From: Brevibacillus brevis
GTDB lineage: Bacteria > Bacillota > Bacilli > Brevibacillales > Brevibacillaceae
NCBI RefSeq assembly: GCF_022026395.1
Contig: NZ_CP041767.1
Coordinates: 3,752,501-3,816,500 of the forward strand
Reading direction: 5' to 3'
Length of the DNA stretch: 64,000 nt
The notes beneath the pieces were generated by a model. The model saw only the letters and a program-made list of their open reading frames with translations. It ran no database searches and was not told the origin of the DNA. How positions within the stretch are numbered: the first letter of the stretch is position 1; each line of letters starts with the position of its first letter. Made by a program: the position numbers and the translations under genes. Positions 7,887 through 16,732 of the stretch are shown here, piece by piece.

Positions 7887-9124
7887 TTGTAGTGTCCTCC
7901 GATCTTACGTGCACGCTCTTTCGCCTGTCCTGCTTCCAATACAGAGGTGGCGCGCAGGATGGCGTCCTGACCGTATCGGGTCCGGATATCATCCATAGCT
8001 TGTGCCAACGAACGCCGCTTGTGATTGTCCGTGAACAGATTGAGTTGTACCACGTTGTCAGGGACAAGCTGCCCCAGATTGACCCCGATACTGCGGACGG
8101 GCGTTTCCTGCCAGTGGCGGTCAAACAGAAAGCAGGCCGCTTCGTACAAAGTCATGGCATCATTCGTCTGCTCCGTGAGCTTCATCTGCCGTCCAAAGCC
8201 CGTTCCAGCAGCCAAATCAGCTCCACGACAGCCCACAGACAGAACGGAGCCCATCAGCTCCTTTTTCCTCGCCCGACGGCACACTTCTTCGCACAGCTCT
8301 AAAAGCACCACTTTGATTTCCGCTGCTGTATGGTAATCCCGCGGCAACGTCATGTGATGACCGATCCCTTTTTGTGAATCATAGGAATCCAAAGCCACAG
8401 GTGAATCGTCGATTCCGTGAGCCGTGCGCCACAGCACTTCCCCGTCTACTCCCCAATGCCGGGTGAGGATGGCTGGCCTCATATCTGCAAGCTGCCCGAT
8501 CTGATAGACGCCCATTCGATGAAAATGACGCTTCATGCGTGAGCCTACGCCGAACAGCTTTTCAATCGGAAGCTTCCAGAGCGTATCCGCTAACGTTTCC
8601 CGCTTGAGCCAAAAAACGCCTTCTTCCCGTTTCTTGGCGAAATTATCACAGGCCATCTTGGCCAATACCTTGTTCTCCCCGATGCCTACCCGACAGTTGA
8701 TTCCTGTCTCCATCCAGACGCGCTGCCGAATCTGTGCAGCCATCTGCATCGGATCACCAAACAGGTGAACGCTGCCTGTCACGTCGAGAAACTGCTCGTC
8801 GATCGAGTACGGCTCCACCTTGTCGGTAAATGCCTCGAATATGCGAGTGATTTGCATGGAGATGCGAATGTACATCTCCATGCGCGGACGAACAACGACG
8901 AGCTGGCGACACTTTTGCTGCGCCTGCCACAGCGCTTCGGCCGCGACCACTCCGTATGACTTGGCAATCGGACACGCTGCCAGCACGACTCCACTGCGCC
9001 GCTCCGGATCACCCGCGACGACAATCGGTTTGTTTCGCAGCTCTGGATTGGCCCCTTTCTCGATACTGGCATAAAAGCTCTGCATGTCGATCAAAAATAC
9101 GATCCGCTTGTTCGCATTGGACAT
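7883..9124 (-). CDS. Y-family DNA polymerase, UvrX/DinB-like (SOS repair)
   Basis: The 413-residue protein has Y-family palm motifs: an N-terminal IDMQSFYASIE with the first catalytic Asp at residue 13, and YSIDEQFLDVTG with the second acidic pair near residue 106, followed by the helix-hairpin-helix segment (KLFGVGSRMKRHFHRMG) and a little-finger domain. It is the UvrX/YqjW-type error-prone polymerase rather than classical DinB, judged by the YolD partner. ATG 9124 follows AGGGGA. Two LexA-like boxes and a TATAAT element are immediately upstream, so expression should be SOS-induced. Confidence 0.88.
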   Translation of the reverse strand: MSNANKRIVFLIDMQSFYASIEKGANPELRNKPIVVAGDPERRSGVVLAACPIAKSYGVVAAEALWQAQQKCRQLVVVRPRMEMYIRISMQITRIFEAFTDKVEPYSIDEQFLDVTGSVHLFGDPMQMAAQIRQRVWMETGINCRVGIGENKVLAKMACDNFAKKREEGVFWLKRETLADTLWKLPIEKLFGVGSRMKRHFHRMGVYQIGQLADMRPAILTRHWGVDGEVLWRTAHGIDDSPVALDSYDSQKGIGHHMTLPRDYHTAAEIKVVLLELCEEVCRRARKKELMGSVLSVGCRGADLAAGTGFGRQMKLTEQTNDAMTLYEAACFLFDRHWQETPVRSIGVNLGQLVPDNVVQLNLFTDNHKRRSLAQAMDDIRTRYGQDAILRATSVLEAGQAKERARKIGGHYK

Positions 9125-9142
9125 ACGATCATCCCCTAAATA

Positions 9143-9156
9143 AGAACTTATGTTCC
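9143..9156 (-). promoter_or_regulatory. lexA box: LexA (DinR) box, proximal
   Basis: AGAAC-TTAT-GTTCC: a perfect GAAC-N4-GTTC palindrome 19 bases upstream of the polymerase start, close to the Bacillus consensus CGAAC-N4-GTTCG with both outer bases changed. It lies downstream of the predicted -10. Confidence 0.6.
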
Positions 9157-9172
9157 CTTGTTGCTTTGTTCT

Positions 9173-9178
9173 TATTAT
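9173..9178 (-). promoter_or_regulatory. -10 element of the UvrX operon promoter
   Basis: TATAAT on the minus strand at 9178-9173, lying between the two LexA-like boxes. The -35 region (about 17 bases upstream) is poor (ATAAAA), as in some SOS promoters. Confidence 0.5.
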
Positions 9179-9180
9179 AG

Positions 9181-9194
9181 CAAACGAACGTTCG
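9181..9194 (-). promoter_or_regulatory. lexA box: LexA (DinR) box, distal
   Basis: On the minus strand CGAAC-GTTC-GTTTG, one base away from the Bacillus SOS consensus CGAAC-N4-GTTCG. It sits in the spacer just upstream of the TATAAT, where LexA would block polymerase binding. Confidence 0.7.
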
Positions 9195-9296
9195 TTTTTA
9201 TGCCTGTCTCGCGCAAAAAAAAGCTAGTAATTATTTCCTCTCGGATAAGCACACATCGGTAGGTGTTCCGCAAGCGAGAGCGAATCCAATAAAGGG

Positions 9297-10166
9297 TTAC
9301 TTTTTCACGACAGGAATCCAAATTTCGCTTCGGAAGGTTGGGGATGAAGTGTCTTTATTTTCGTTCCACAAAATCTCCGGACCCTCAGCCTGTTCATAAC
9401 CAGAGGATAAAAACCATTCCGAATAAATCCGGGCCCAGACATCTTGCAGCGTATCGGGAAAAGGACCCACTGCTTCGAAGACCGCCCAGGTGGAAGCAGC
9501 AACTTCAAGTACTGCCAGGTTGTCTGGATAAGCTTTTGTAGTGGCTACGCCGATATAATGATCGAGCTCGCCATATTCCAGCCGACCTTCTGAAAAGTTC
9601 GTGGACGCACTGATCAGTCCTAGTGGTTCGATATCGGATAGCGACTTCAGCTGCTGGATCGTCTCCCTATCTAATGAAGCCCACATAGCCGCAATCTCTG
9701 GATTGACTCCACGATAAATCAGCGGGACTCTTTTTTTCAGACCCACAATACGAAATGCCTCTTTTTCTTCCATGCGGTAGTTCATGGCACTGCCTCCTTT
9801 TATGGATAGATGAAAGGTCATTCGTGGATAAGCCTTCAAGGGTTGGCCGATATGTCTGGCTTCTGTCGGAGTGACTCCATGCACATTCTGAAAAGCTCTG
9901 GCAAAGGAATCAGCCGATCCGTATCCGTATTTGATCGCAATGTCAATGATCCGCTCGTTGCTGTCCGCAAGCTCAAAAGCTGCAAGCGTAATGCGCCGAC
10001 GCCGGATGTACTCGGATAGCGGAACACCAGCGAGAAAAGAAAACATTCTTTTGAAGTGATACTCGGAGCAGCAAGCTACCCGGGCGATTTCTTTATAGTC
10101 AATCTCGCTGGTCAAATTGTCTTCGATGTAGTCCAGAGCCTCATTCAGCTTTACAAGCAAATCCAT
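9297..10166 (-). CDS. AraC-family regulator with GyrI-like effector domain
   Basis: 289 residues. Residues 1-110 hold an AraC/XylS double HTH ([28 protein letters not shown] and [21 protein letters not shown]) at the N-terminus, and 130-289 a GyrI-like/integron-associated small-molecule domain ([19 protein letters not shown], ending in EIWIPVVK). This is the Rob/SoxS-BmrR-like order. The longer frame to 10295 was shortened to the ATG at 10166, which follows AGGGAGG. It is divergent from the VOC/GNAT genes, which it may control. Ligand unknown; relatives sense cationic or aromatic compounds. Confidence 0.85.
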   Translation of the reverse strand: MDLLVKLNEALDYIEDNLTSEIDYKEIARVACCSEYHFKRMFSFLAGVPLSEYIRRRRITLAAFELADSNERIIDIAIKYGYGSADSFARAFQNVHGVTPTEARHIGQPLKAYPRMTFHLSIKGGSAMNYRMEEKEAFRIVGLKKRVPLIYRGVNPEIAAMWASLDRETIQQLKSLSDIEPLGLISASTNFSEGRLEYGELDHYIGVATTKAYPDNLAVLEVAASTWAVFEAVGPFPDTLQDVWARIYSEWFLSSGYEQAEGPEILWNENKDTSSPTFRSEIWIPVVKK

Positions 10167-10288
10167 GGTAATGACCTCCCTTTCCTCCTCAGAATAGCAG
10201 ATGCAAAATCGGGCGATCCGACATTTCGTGCACGATGATGACGGGTCGATCTTGTGAAAAAAACGCCTATTGAAAGGAGCTCTATCAC

Positions 10289-10651
10289 ATGACAACGACT
10301 TCCCCTCTGCTCCCCCAAATCGGAGCTATTTTTGTAGCCGTCAGCGACATCGAGCGCGCACGCGACTGGTACTGCCGTCTCTTGGGCATTCCCATAGACG
10401 GTGAAATTATGTTCGGGCATATATACTGCATTCCTTTGCAAAGTGGACTGACACTCGTCCTGGACAGCAAAATCTTTCCGAAGCGTATCACAGATGATGC
10501 CCCCTTGTTTCATTTCAACACACTGGATATCGAAGCCTCCTATGCCTTTCTCAAAGAGAGCGGAGTCGAAGTCGTCACCCCTATCCAGCATGGCCACTGG
10601 TTCAACTTCCGCGATCCCGACGGCAATCTGATTATGGTAAGCCAATGTTAA
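10289..10651 (+). CDS. VOC-family (glyoxalase-fold) protein
   Basis: 120 residues with the paired beta-alpha-beta-beta-beta pattern of the vicinal-oxygen-chelate fold: an [23 protein letters not shown] start and a [11 protein letters not shown] end with the usual DPDGN motif. Possible metal ligands include His-51 and Glu-98 regions but I cannot assign them. Substrate unknown; members include glyoxalases, fosfomycin and bleomycin resistance proteins. ATG 10289 follows AAAGGAG. The GNAT gene starts 20 bases after its stop, so the two are probably co-transcribed. Confidence 0.8.
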   Translation: MTTTSPLLPQIGAIFVAVSDIERARDWYCRLLGIPIDGEIMFGHIYCIPLQSGLTLVLDSKIFPKRITDDAPLFHFNTLDIEASYAFLKESGVEVVTPIQHGHWFNFRDPDGNLIMVSQC

Positions 10652-10671
10652 ATGAAAGAGGAGATACACGC

Positions 10672-11157
10672 ATGACCATCCACTTGCGCCGAACTACACC
10701 GGCAGACATTCCTTTCGTATGCGAAGTAGAAAATGCACCAGAGAATGCCCCGTTCATTATTCCGTGGAGCGCAGATCGGCACCATAACGCTCTTGGCGAC
10801 CCGGACATCCTCCATATGATTGCCGAGAAAAAAGAAACAGGCCACCCCGTCGGCTACGTCATCATCGCCGGGCTGACCAATCCTCATCAAAGTATTGAAC
10901 TCATCCGTATCACAATCGCAGCAAAGGGGAACGGCTACGGTCGCAACATCCTGCGTCAGATCAAGCAGTGGGCATTTATCGAGCAAAAGGCCCATCGGCT
11001 CTGGCTGGATGTAAAAGAAACGAACGACCGCGCCCGCAGCCTTTACGTATCCGAAGGGTTTCACATAGAGGGCACCTTGCGCGATTGCCTAAAAGCAGGC
11101 GATACTTACGAATCCTTGATCATTTTATCGATGCTGGCAACGGAATATGACGCTTAA
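10672..11157 (+). CDS. GNAT-family N-acetyltransferase (RimJ/RimL-like)
   Basis: 161 residues. It starts with MTIHLRRTTPADIPFV, has the acetyl-CoA pyrophosphate loop region AAKGNGYGRNILRQIKQWAF and the family's WLDVKETNDRARSLYVSEGF motif, then a closing strand. The pattern fits the RimJ/RimL-type acetyltransferases that modify ribosomal proteins or small amines; the substrate is unknown. An upstream in-frame ATG at 10645 overlaps the VOC stop but lacks a Shine-Dalgarno; the ATG at 10672 follows AGAGGAG and was chosen. It ends 4 bases into the convergent gene. Confidence 0.82.
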   Translation: MTIHLRRTTPADIPFVCEVENAPENAPFIIPWSADRHHNALGDPDILHMIAEKKETGHPVGYVIIAGLTNPHQSIELIRITIAAKGNGYGRNILRQIKQWAFIEQKAHRLWLDVKETNDRARSLYVSEGFHIEGTLRDCLKAGDTYESLIILSMLATEYDA

Positions 11158-12680
11158 GGGGCAAATGCGTCCGGAGTCGTGACGTAGAGCCATTTTCCAT
11201 CGTTGCTCGCTCCCAGAATCGATACACTTGCTGGCAGTCCTTTCACCAGCACAGATTGTTGCTTACGATCGGCATCGAACAGGAAGAGCGACGAAACGGA
11301 CTCCGCCCCTTGTTCAGCTTTTTCCCAATCGATATAAACCAAATGGTGAGTGCCTGGAATCCATACCGCTTCTGGCTTCATTTCCATCAGTTTGACGTCG
11401 CCCTTAAACACTCCTGCATTCCAATACATTTGATAGGCGCCATCCGTCGACTGAATATAGCCAGACCACGCTTCTTTGGGAACCGGTGGATTCCAGCTGA
11501 TCACCTTGCCTGACTGCCAATCGTAGCGTTGACGAAGCTCTTCGAAGCTATCTTCCTCTGTTCTCATTTCAAACGTCGCGTAACGTCCACCATCCATAAA
11601 ACTAACGGGCTGGACTTGCCCATTCATCTCGTCTGTTGGAACCCATCCTTTGATGACACCTGGGAGGCGCCGTTCTTTTCCAGTCTCCAAATCGTACACG
11701 ATCAGATCGAGGTCCTTTTTCTGTTCGGTCTTGCCCACTGCCATCAATACATGCTTGCGATCATGGCTAAAGCTGGCTCCATGTACGTATCCATCTACCT
11801 TGACACGAATGGCAAACTCGCTTTTCGGTACTTCTGTCCCTTTCGGTGGATGAGCGAAAAAGAAGCCGCGACGATCTGCCATGAAATCGCCTGCACCGCT
11901 GTAGTTGTCAGTCAGCTCCACTGGATAAGCAGTCAGCTCTTTTGTCTGTGTGTCATAAATCGAATACAGCATGGCGAAACGGGCATCGCACTCGCAATAT
12001 TCTGTAAATCGCTCCAGTAGCACATACCGTTCCTCGGGGTCGATAAACTGCATGGGAGTCCTGACGGCAAAGTCCGTCATTTTCTCTTTCACCTTGCCAT
12101 CGACTGAGACTCGCCAAATCTGAGACGGAGCAAACACCACCGCCGAGAAATCATTTGTATCGCCAAAGACGGTTCCCTTTACCTTCTTCGCTCCTGCTAC
12201 GCTGACAACATATTCCGTCCAGCTTCTGTCCTTGGCAAGCTCAGGAAGGGTAGCCAGCAATTGCAGTTGACGGTCGTGCACCCAGTGAAACGTAAAAATC
12301 GGCTCCACGAAACCCAAATCCTCTTTTTTGGTCTCTTCCTGGGCATTTTTGCGGATGGCCTCTTCGACTGTTCCACGGTTCACGGCTTCCTTAAAAAAGA
12401 TAGTGTACGCCTGTGGTGCAGGTCCCACAACCGTTCTTCGAGGAGAGCGGAGCTGTGGTGCATCGTTTAGCTGTATAACCACGTCTTCTTTCATCGCCGC
12501 GTAGTCGTAAGGCAGTTCCTTTTGCTTCCATTCCTTTGTCGTTTGGCTAGTCGTATGAGATGGGCCAGTCTGAGCAATCCGACTGTCCGTGGAAGTTGCT
12601 TGCGCGAAGTCGGATCCTGTCATGATAAGCAATGCGAACACAATGGACATACTCATTCCCCGAATTTTTCGCAAAGACAA
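11154..12680 (-). CDS. Secreted protein with beta-propeller-like C-terminal half
   Basis: 508 residues from a TTG start at 12680 (GAGGCGAG upstream; an ATG at residue 9 is the alternative). The first 30 residues form a Sec signal peptide (basic start, hydrophobic core, ATS-like cleavage region). The rest is soluble; the C-terminal two thirds has repeated blades of the type DLIVYDLETGKERRLPG and SLFLFDADRKQQ, as in TolB/WD40-like propellers. No family name recognised; no catalytic motif seen. Probably extracellular and a binding or scaffolding protein. A terminator-like hairpin lies upstream at 12762-12802. Confidence 0.6.
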   Translation of the reverse strand: MSLRKIRGMSMSIVFALLIMTGSDFAQATSTDSRIAQTGPSHTTSQTTKEWKQKELPYDYAAMKEDVVIQLNDAPQLRSPRRTVVGPAPQAYTIFFKEAVNRGTVEEAIRKNAQEETKKEDLGFVEPIFTFHWVHDRQLQLLATLPELAKDRSWTEYVVSVAGAKKVKGTVFGDTNDFSAVVFAPSQIWRVSVDGKVKEKMTDFAVRTPMQFIDPEERYVLLERFTEYCECDARFAMLYSIYDTQTKELTAYPVELTDNYSGAGDFMADRRGFFFAHPPKGTEVPKSEFAIRVKVDGYVHGASFSHDRKHVLMAVGKTEQKKDLDLIVYDLETGKERRLPGVIKGWVPTDEMNGQVQPVSFMDGGRYATFEMRTEEDSFEELRQRYDWQSGKVISWNPPVPKEAWSGYIQSTDGAYQMYWNAGVFKGDVKLMEMKPEAVWIPGTHHLVYIDWEKAEQGAESVSSLFLFDADRKQQSVLVKGLPASVSILGASNDGKWLYVTTPDAFAP

Positions 12681-12761
12681 AAAACTCGCCTCGCTTCCTA
12701 GAAAAATTTACCTTACAGAGGATAGACGTCGAGAGCTTGCTTAAGGTTTCACCCCACAAAA

Positions 12762-12802
12762 GAAAAAGCCTTCTCACACGCGCTTGAACGTGGGAAGACT
12801 TT
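12762..12802 (-). terminator. Terminator downstream of recG
   Basis: An imperfect stem joins 12766-12780 and 12789-12802, followed on the minus strand by a run of five T. It lies 7 bases after the recG stop. Confidence 0.6.
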
Positions 12803-12808
12803 CCTTTC

Positions 12809-14863
12809 TTAATCCAAGACGACACCGTCGAGTACGCCCTCATTCTTCAAATAGTCACGCAGCCAGTGATACTTTTCGTCACGCCAGAAGGAGTCCTCTG
12901 CTACCAGCTTGACCGTCTCCTGTCTCGCTACCTCCAGCGCTTTGTAATCACTTAATAAATCAGCGACTTTAAACTCCGGCAAGCCGCTCTGCTTGGTTCC
13001 AAAAAAATCACCCGGTCCGCGCAATTCCAAATCGCGCTGCGACAGCTCAAATCCATCCGTCGTCTCGCACATGACACGCATCCGCTCTTTTCCAATCTCG
13101 GATTTCGGATCGGCGATCAGCACACAATATGACTGTTCAGAGCCACGTCCTACGCGCCCGCGCAATTGGTGAAGCTGAGCAAGACCAAACCGCTCCGCAT
13201 CATAGATGACCATATAGGTAGCATTCGGCACATTCACACCGACCTCTACGACCGTTGTACTGACCAGGACAGCGTGCTCTGCGGCAAGAAAGGCTTGCAT
13301 GACGGCATCCTTTTCTTTCGCGGGCAGTCGCCCATGCATCAGGCCTACGCCGAATTCAGGGAAAATGTGTGTGAGCTGAGCATGTACATCAATCGCATTT
13401 TGCACATCGAGCTTTTCGGATTCCTCGATAAGCGGACAAATCACGTAGGCCTGTCGTCCTTTTCGTAGCTCATCCCGCATTTGCTCCAGCACAGCCGGAA
13501 ACTGATCATGCTTTTTCCATGTCGTCTCAATCGGTTTGCGCCCCGCAGGCATTTGATCAATCGTAGAAACGTCCATGTCGCCAAATGCCGTAATTGCCAG
13601 TGTTCTCGGAATTGGCGTTGCAGTCATAAACAAGACATCAGGGGACAAGCCTTTATTCCGTAAAATTCGCCGCTGCTCCACACCGAATCGGTGCTGCTCG
13701 TCCGTAATCACGAGACCAAGACGAGAAAAAAAGACATCCTCTTGAATGAGCGCATGGGTACCGACTACGACATCGATTAACCCCATTTGCAGAGAGCCGA
13801 TGACTTCGCGTCTACGTTTCGCCGTCAGCGAGCCCGATAAGAGCGCAACTTGAATGCCGTAATCGGATAGGAGCTTCGTCAACGACTGCACATGCTGCTC
13901 GGCGAGAATCTCCGTCGGTACCATCAACGCTCCTTGATAACCTGCTTTCACCGCAGCAATCAGCGCGATGGCGGCTACAACGGTTTTCCCCGAGCCTACG
14001 TCCCCTTGCAGCAATCGATTCATCGCATGAGGGGCCCGCATGTCGTCCAATATTTCTTTTACTACTCGTTTCTGCGCATCTGTCAGTGGGAACGGCAACC
14101 CTTTGACAAATTCCCGGACCTCTTCCATCGGAATCGCCAAAGCAACGCCTTCCGTTTGCTGCCGATTAATCTTGCGCAATGTTTGCATTTTCAACTGGAA
14201 TAAGAAAAGCTCCTCGAACATAATCCGTCGCCGCGCTTGACGACCATCTTCCGCATTTTCAGGAAAATGAATCGAATGAAAGGCATCCTTCCGCGGCATC
14301 AATCGGTAGCGCTCCACGATATCCGCAGGAAGGATCTCAGGTATCTCCTTGCCATATTGACGCAACGCCTGTTGAATGGTTTTGCGCAGCAGTGTATGCG
14401 TCACATCCCCGCCAAGTGGATAGACAGGGGCGAGCTCGCCTCTTTTTGTCGCGCGTTCGGAGTCTACTTCTGTCATTTCGCTCACTGTGATTTGTAGCTT
14501 GTGCTTGTCCCATTTTCCCGTGACGAGTATTTCCTTGCCTGGCGACAGCCTGCTTTTGACAAACGTCTGATTGAACCAGACAGCCGTCACCACGACACGG
14601 TCCATGACAACCTTGACGGACAGTCGTGATTTTCTTTTTCCAAAAAAACGAACAGAGGGTTCGCCGTACACCGTACCTGCCAGCGTGACCCTCTCTCCGT
14701 CTTTTACTTCAGTCAAATCGCGCACACGGTAATCTTCATAGCGAGACGGGAAATACTCCAGCAAATCGCCAATGCTGTTGATTCCCAGTCCTGCAAATGC
14801 CTTCGCTCGCTCTTCCCCTACCCCGTGCAAAAGGGAGACGGGCGATTGATATGCACCAGCCAT
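12809..14863 (-). CDS. recG: ATP-dependent DNA helicase RecG
   Basis: 684 residues, normal length for RecG. It opens with a wedge/OB domain (residues 1-190, with LEYFPSRYEDYRVRDL), then the helicase core: GDVGSGKTVVAA (motif I, near residue 290), DEQHRFGVEQR (motif II), TATPIPRTLAI (motif III) and LRGRVGRG (motif VI), with a C-terminal RecG domain. It remodels stalled replication forks and branched DNA. Start ATG 14863 lies 2 bases after the sdaAA stop with GGAGAAG in front. In Bacillus subtilis recG also follows the sda genes; the fapR-plsX genes that follow it there are absent here. Confidence 0.97.
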   Translation of the reverse strand: MAGAYQSPVSLLHGVGEERAKAFAGLGINSIGDLLEYFPSRYEDYRVRDLTEVKDGERVTLAGTVYGEPSVRFFGKRKSRLSVKVVMDRVVVTAVWFNQTFVKSRLSPGKEILVTGKWDKHKLQITVSEMTEVDSERATKRGELAPVYPLGGDVTHTLLRKTIQQALRQYGKEIPEILPADIVERYRLMPRKDAFHSIHFPENAEDGRQARRRIMFEELFLFQLKMQTLRKINRQQTEGVALAIPMEEVREFVKGLPFPLTDAQKRVVKEILDDMRAPHAMNRLLQGDVGSGKTVVAAIALIAAVKAGYQGALMVPTEILAEQHVQSLTKLLSDYGIQVALLSGSLTAKRRREVIGSLQMGLIDVVVGTHALIQEDVFFSRLGLVITDEQHRFGVEQRRILRNKGLSPDVLFMTATPIPRTLAITAFGDMDVSTIDQMPAGRKPIETTWKKHDQFPAVLEQMRDELRKGRQAYVICPLIEESEKLDVQNAIDVHAQLTHIFPEFGVGLMHGRLPAKEKDAVMQAFLAAEHAVLVSTTVVEVGVNVPNATYMVIYDAERFGLAQLHQLRGRVGRGSEQSYCVLIADPKSEIGKERMRVMCETTDGFELSQRDLELRGPGDFFGTKQSGLPEFKVADLLSDYKALEVARQETVKLVAEDSFWRDEKYHWLRDYLKNEGVLDGVVLD

Positions 14864-14864
14864 C

Positions 14865-15749
14865 TTACTTCTCCATCCGTACGCCGAACACTTTGGCTTC
14901 GATCATGCGACCCGTTTGCGTGGCAGCAAGACCACCCTGTGCGGTTTCCTTCAGCGTAGTCGGCATAGCACAACCGATTCGGTACATGGCATCGATGACT
15001 TCATCTGTTGGGATTACGCTCTTGATGCCTGCCATTGCCATATCTGCGGCTACTGTCGCAATCGCTGCTCCCATCGCATTTCGTTTGACACATGGTACTT
15101 CAACCAGTCCGGCTACGGGGTCACAGACCAGACCGAGCATATTTTTCAACGCGATCGCTACTGCTTGGGCAGATTCCTCAGGCGTACCGCCAGCCATTTC
15201 TACAATCGCCGCAGCAGCCATGGCTGTTGCAGAGCCTACCTCTGCCTGGCAACCACCCGCAGCACCTGAAATAAACGCATTATTGGCAATGCAATACCCG
15301 ATAGCGCCTGCCGTGAACAAATAATTGACCATTTCTTCACGGGTCGGCTGCAGCTTGTCAGATACGGCAAACAACGTGCCTGGTACAATGCCGCATGCTC
15401 CTGCTGTAGGCGTTGCGACAATCGTGCCCATTGCTGCGTTTACTTCATTAACCGCCACAGACATCGAGACTGCATTCAAAAGTGTGGGACCGGACAAAAA
15501 CGTCTTGGTCTCCATATATGTTTGCAGCTTCTTCGCATCGCCGCCCGTCAACCCGCTATGCGAGCGAATATCTTCGGTAAGCCCGCGACGCACTGCTTTT
15601 TCCATTACATCGAGGTTGGCGTACATATCTTGCATAATGGCATCCCGACTGCGCTGGGAAACTTCCATTTCTGCTTCAATCATCACCTCGGAGATCTTCT
15701 TCCCCTGGGATTCGGCCAACTCTACTAGTTCAGCCACATTACGAAACAT
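14865..15749 (-). CDS. sdaAA: L-serine dehydratase, alpha subunit
   Basis: 294 residues with the serine dehydratase alpha pattern: a MFRNVAELVELAE start, PTAGACGIVPGTLFAV, AGGCQAEVGSATAMAAAA and GLVCDPVAGLVEVPCVKRN. The cysteines in these motifs bind the [4Fe-4S] cluster. With the beta subunit it converts L-serine to pyruvate and ammonia. The frame continues to a GTG at 15761, but that GTG lies inside the GAGGAG site; the ATG at 15749 is at the right distance and matches the family start. It lies directly downstream of sdaAB and upstream of recG. Confidence 0.95.
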   Translation of the reverse strand: MFRNVAELVELAESQGKKISEVMIEAEMEVSQRSRDAIMQDMYANLDVMEKAVRRGLTEDIRSHSGLTGGDAKKLQTYMETKTFLSGPTLLNAVSMSVAVNEVNAAMGTIVATPTAGACGIVPGTLFAVSDKLQPTREEMVNYLFTAGAIGYCIANNAFISGAAGGCQAEVGSATAMAAAAIVEMAGGTPEESAQAVAIALKNMLGLVCDPVAGLVEVPCVKRNAMGAAIATVAADMAMAGIKSVIPTDEVIDAMYRIGCAMPTTLKETAQGGLAATQTGRMIEAKVFGVRMEK

Positions 15750-15787
15750 CTGGTTGTTCACTCCTCTAATCCTGCTCGTCCTTTTGC

Positions 15788-16453
15788 TTAGTTCAATGCG
15801 AGCAGGGATACGTCAAAGATATGGGGAATTTGACGAATTTCCTCCAGTACTTCCGGGGAGATCGTCGAATCGGTTTCGATTGCCATCAAAGCACGCGAAC
15901 CGCGTGTATGTCGAGACACTTCCATGAGTCCCACATTAATGTTGTGCTGCGTCAGCACCTTTGCCACAGCCGCAATCATCCCGAAGCGATCTTCATGCAG
16001 AACCAAGAGCGTCGGTGTATCGAAGCCCAACTGAAAGGAAAACCCGTTCACTTCCAACACTTCGATCTTCCCGCCACCAATGGAGACACCAACGATTTCA
16101 ATCTGACGCTCATCATCAGACAGCTTGATCCGCGCCGTATTCGGGTGCTCTGTCAAAATGTCAGAAGTGGACAACTCCACTTCCATGCCAGCTTTTTCTG
16201 CAATCACCAGCGAATTTTTCAGACGCAAATCCGACGTGTCAAAGTCAAGAATTCCTGCAACAGTCGCCACATCAGAACCATGTCCTTGATACGTTTTTGC
16301 AAATGAACCGTAAAAAACAATTTCTGCTCGCAAAGGCATTCTGCCAAACAGCTTGCGAGCCACACGACCGATACGGGCTGCACCAGCCGTATGGGAGCTA
16401 GATGGTCCAACCATAATTGGACCGATAATATCAAATACGCTTTTGTACTTCAA
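15788..16453 (-). CDS. sdaAB: L-serine dehydratase, beta subunit
   Basis: 221 residues, close to the Bacillus protein (220). It begins LKYKSVFDIIGPIMVGPSSSHTAGAARIG, the serine-binding motif of the beta domain, and ends with an ACT-type domain (DEDRFGMIAAVAKVLTQHNINVGLMEV region). The start is a TTG at 16453 preceded by GGGAGGAG; a longer reading to ATG 16501 lacks a good site. It pairs with SdaAA to deaminate L-serine and is co-transcribed with it, 38 bases apart. Confidence 0.93.
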   Translation of the reverse strand: MKYKSVFDIIGPIMVGPSSSHTAGAARIGRVARKLFGRMPLRAEIVFYGSFAKTYQGHGSDVATVAGILDFDTSDLRLKNSLVIAEKAGMEVELSTSDILTEHPNTARIKLSDDERQIEIVGVSIGGGKIEVLEVNGFSFQLGFDTPTLLVLHEDRFGMIAAVAKVLTQHNINVGLMEVSRHTRGSRALMAIETDSTISPEVLEEIRQIPHIFDVSLLALN

Positions 16454-16682
16454 CCGGTTCTCCTCCCGAATCACAAGGGGTTCAACAAGATTCACTCTCA
16501 TTGTATCCTACAGCCTTTGAAAGCGCTACAGAGGAAACTGTACGTAAAGCAATCATAACCGATTTCCGGAGGCAACATGCGGTCAAATCAGGATAAATGA
16601 AAAAACTCCCTTTGAAAAAAATGGGGACGGGAATCTTCTTTATCATTGCTCTACGCCCAATAATCACCAGAACCTCTGTATA

Positions 16683-16712
16683 AAAAAGAAGCCCCCTGCC
16701 TCAGGGAAGCTC
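16683..16712 (-). terminator. Terminator downstream of degV
   Basis: A stem between GAAGCCCCCTG and CAGGGAAGCTC with a 3-base loop; on the minus strand it is followed by a run of six T. It closes the Asp23-fakA-degV unit, so the sda genes probably have their own promoter in 16454-16680. Confidence 0.65.
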
Positions 16713-16732
16713 CTCTCCATACTGAATATGCC

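Noticed and set aside
14797-15324. Long open frame (175 codons) antisense to sdaAA
   Set aside because: It lies entirely on the opposite strand of a clear gene, has no family resemblance and is poor in normal codon use.
16518-16531. Possible CcpA cre site before sdaAB
   Set aside because: TGAAAGCGCTACAG resembles cre but one arm is a base short and two positions mismatch, so I do not annotate it.
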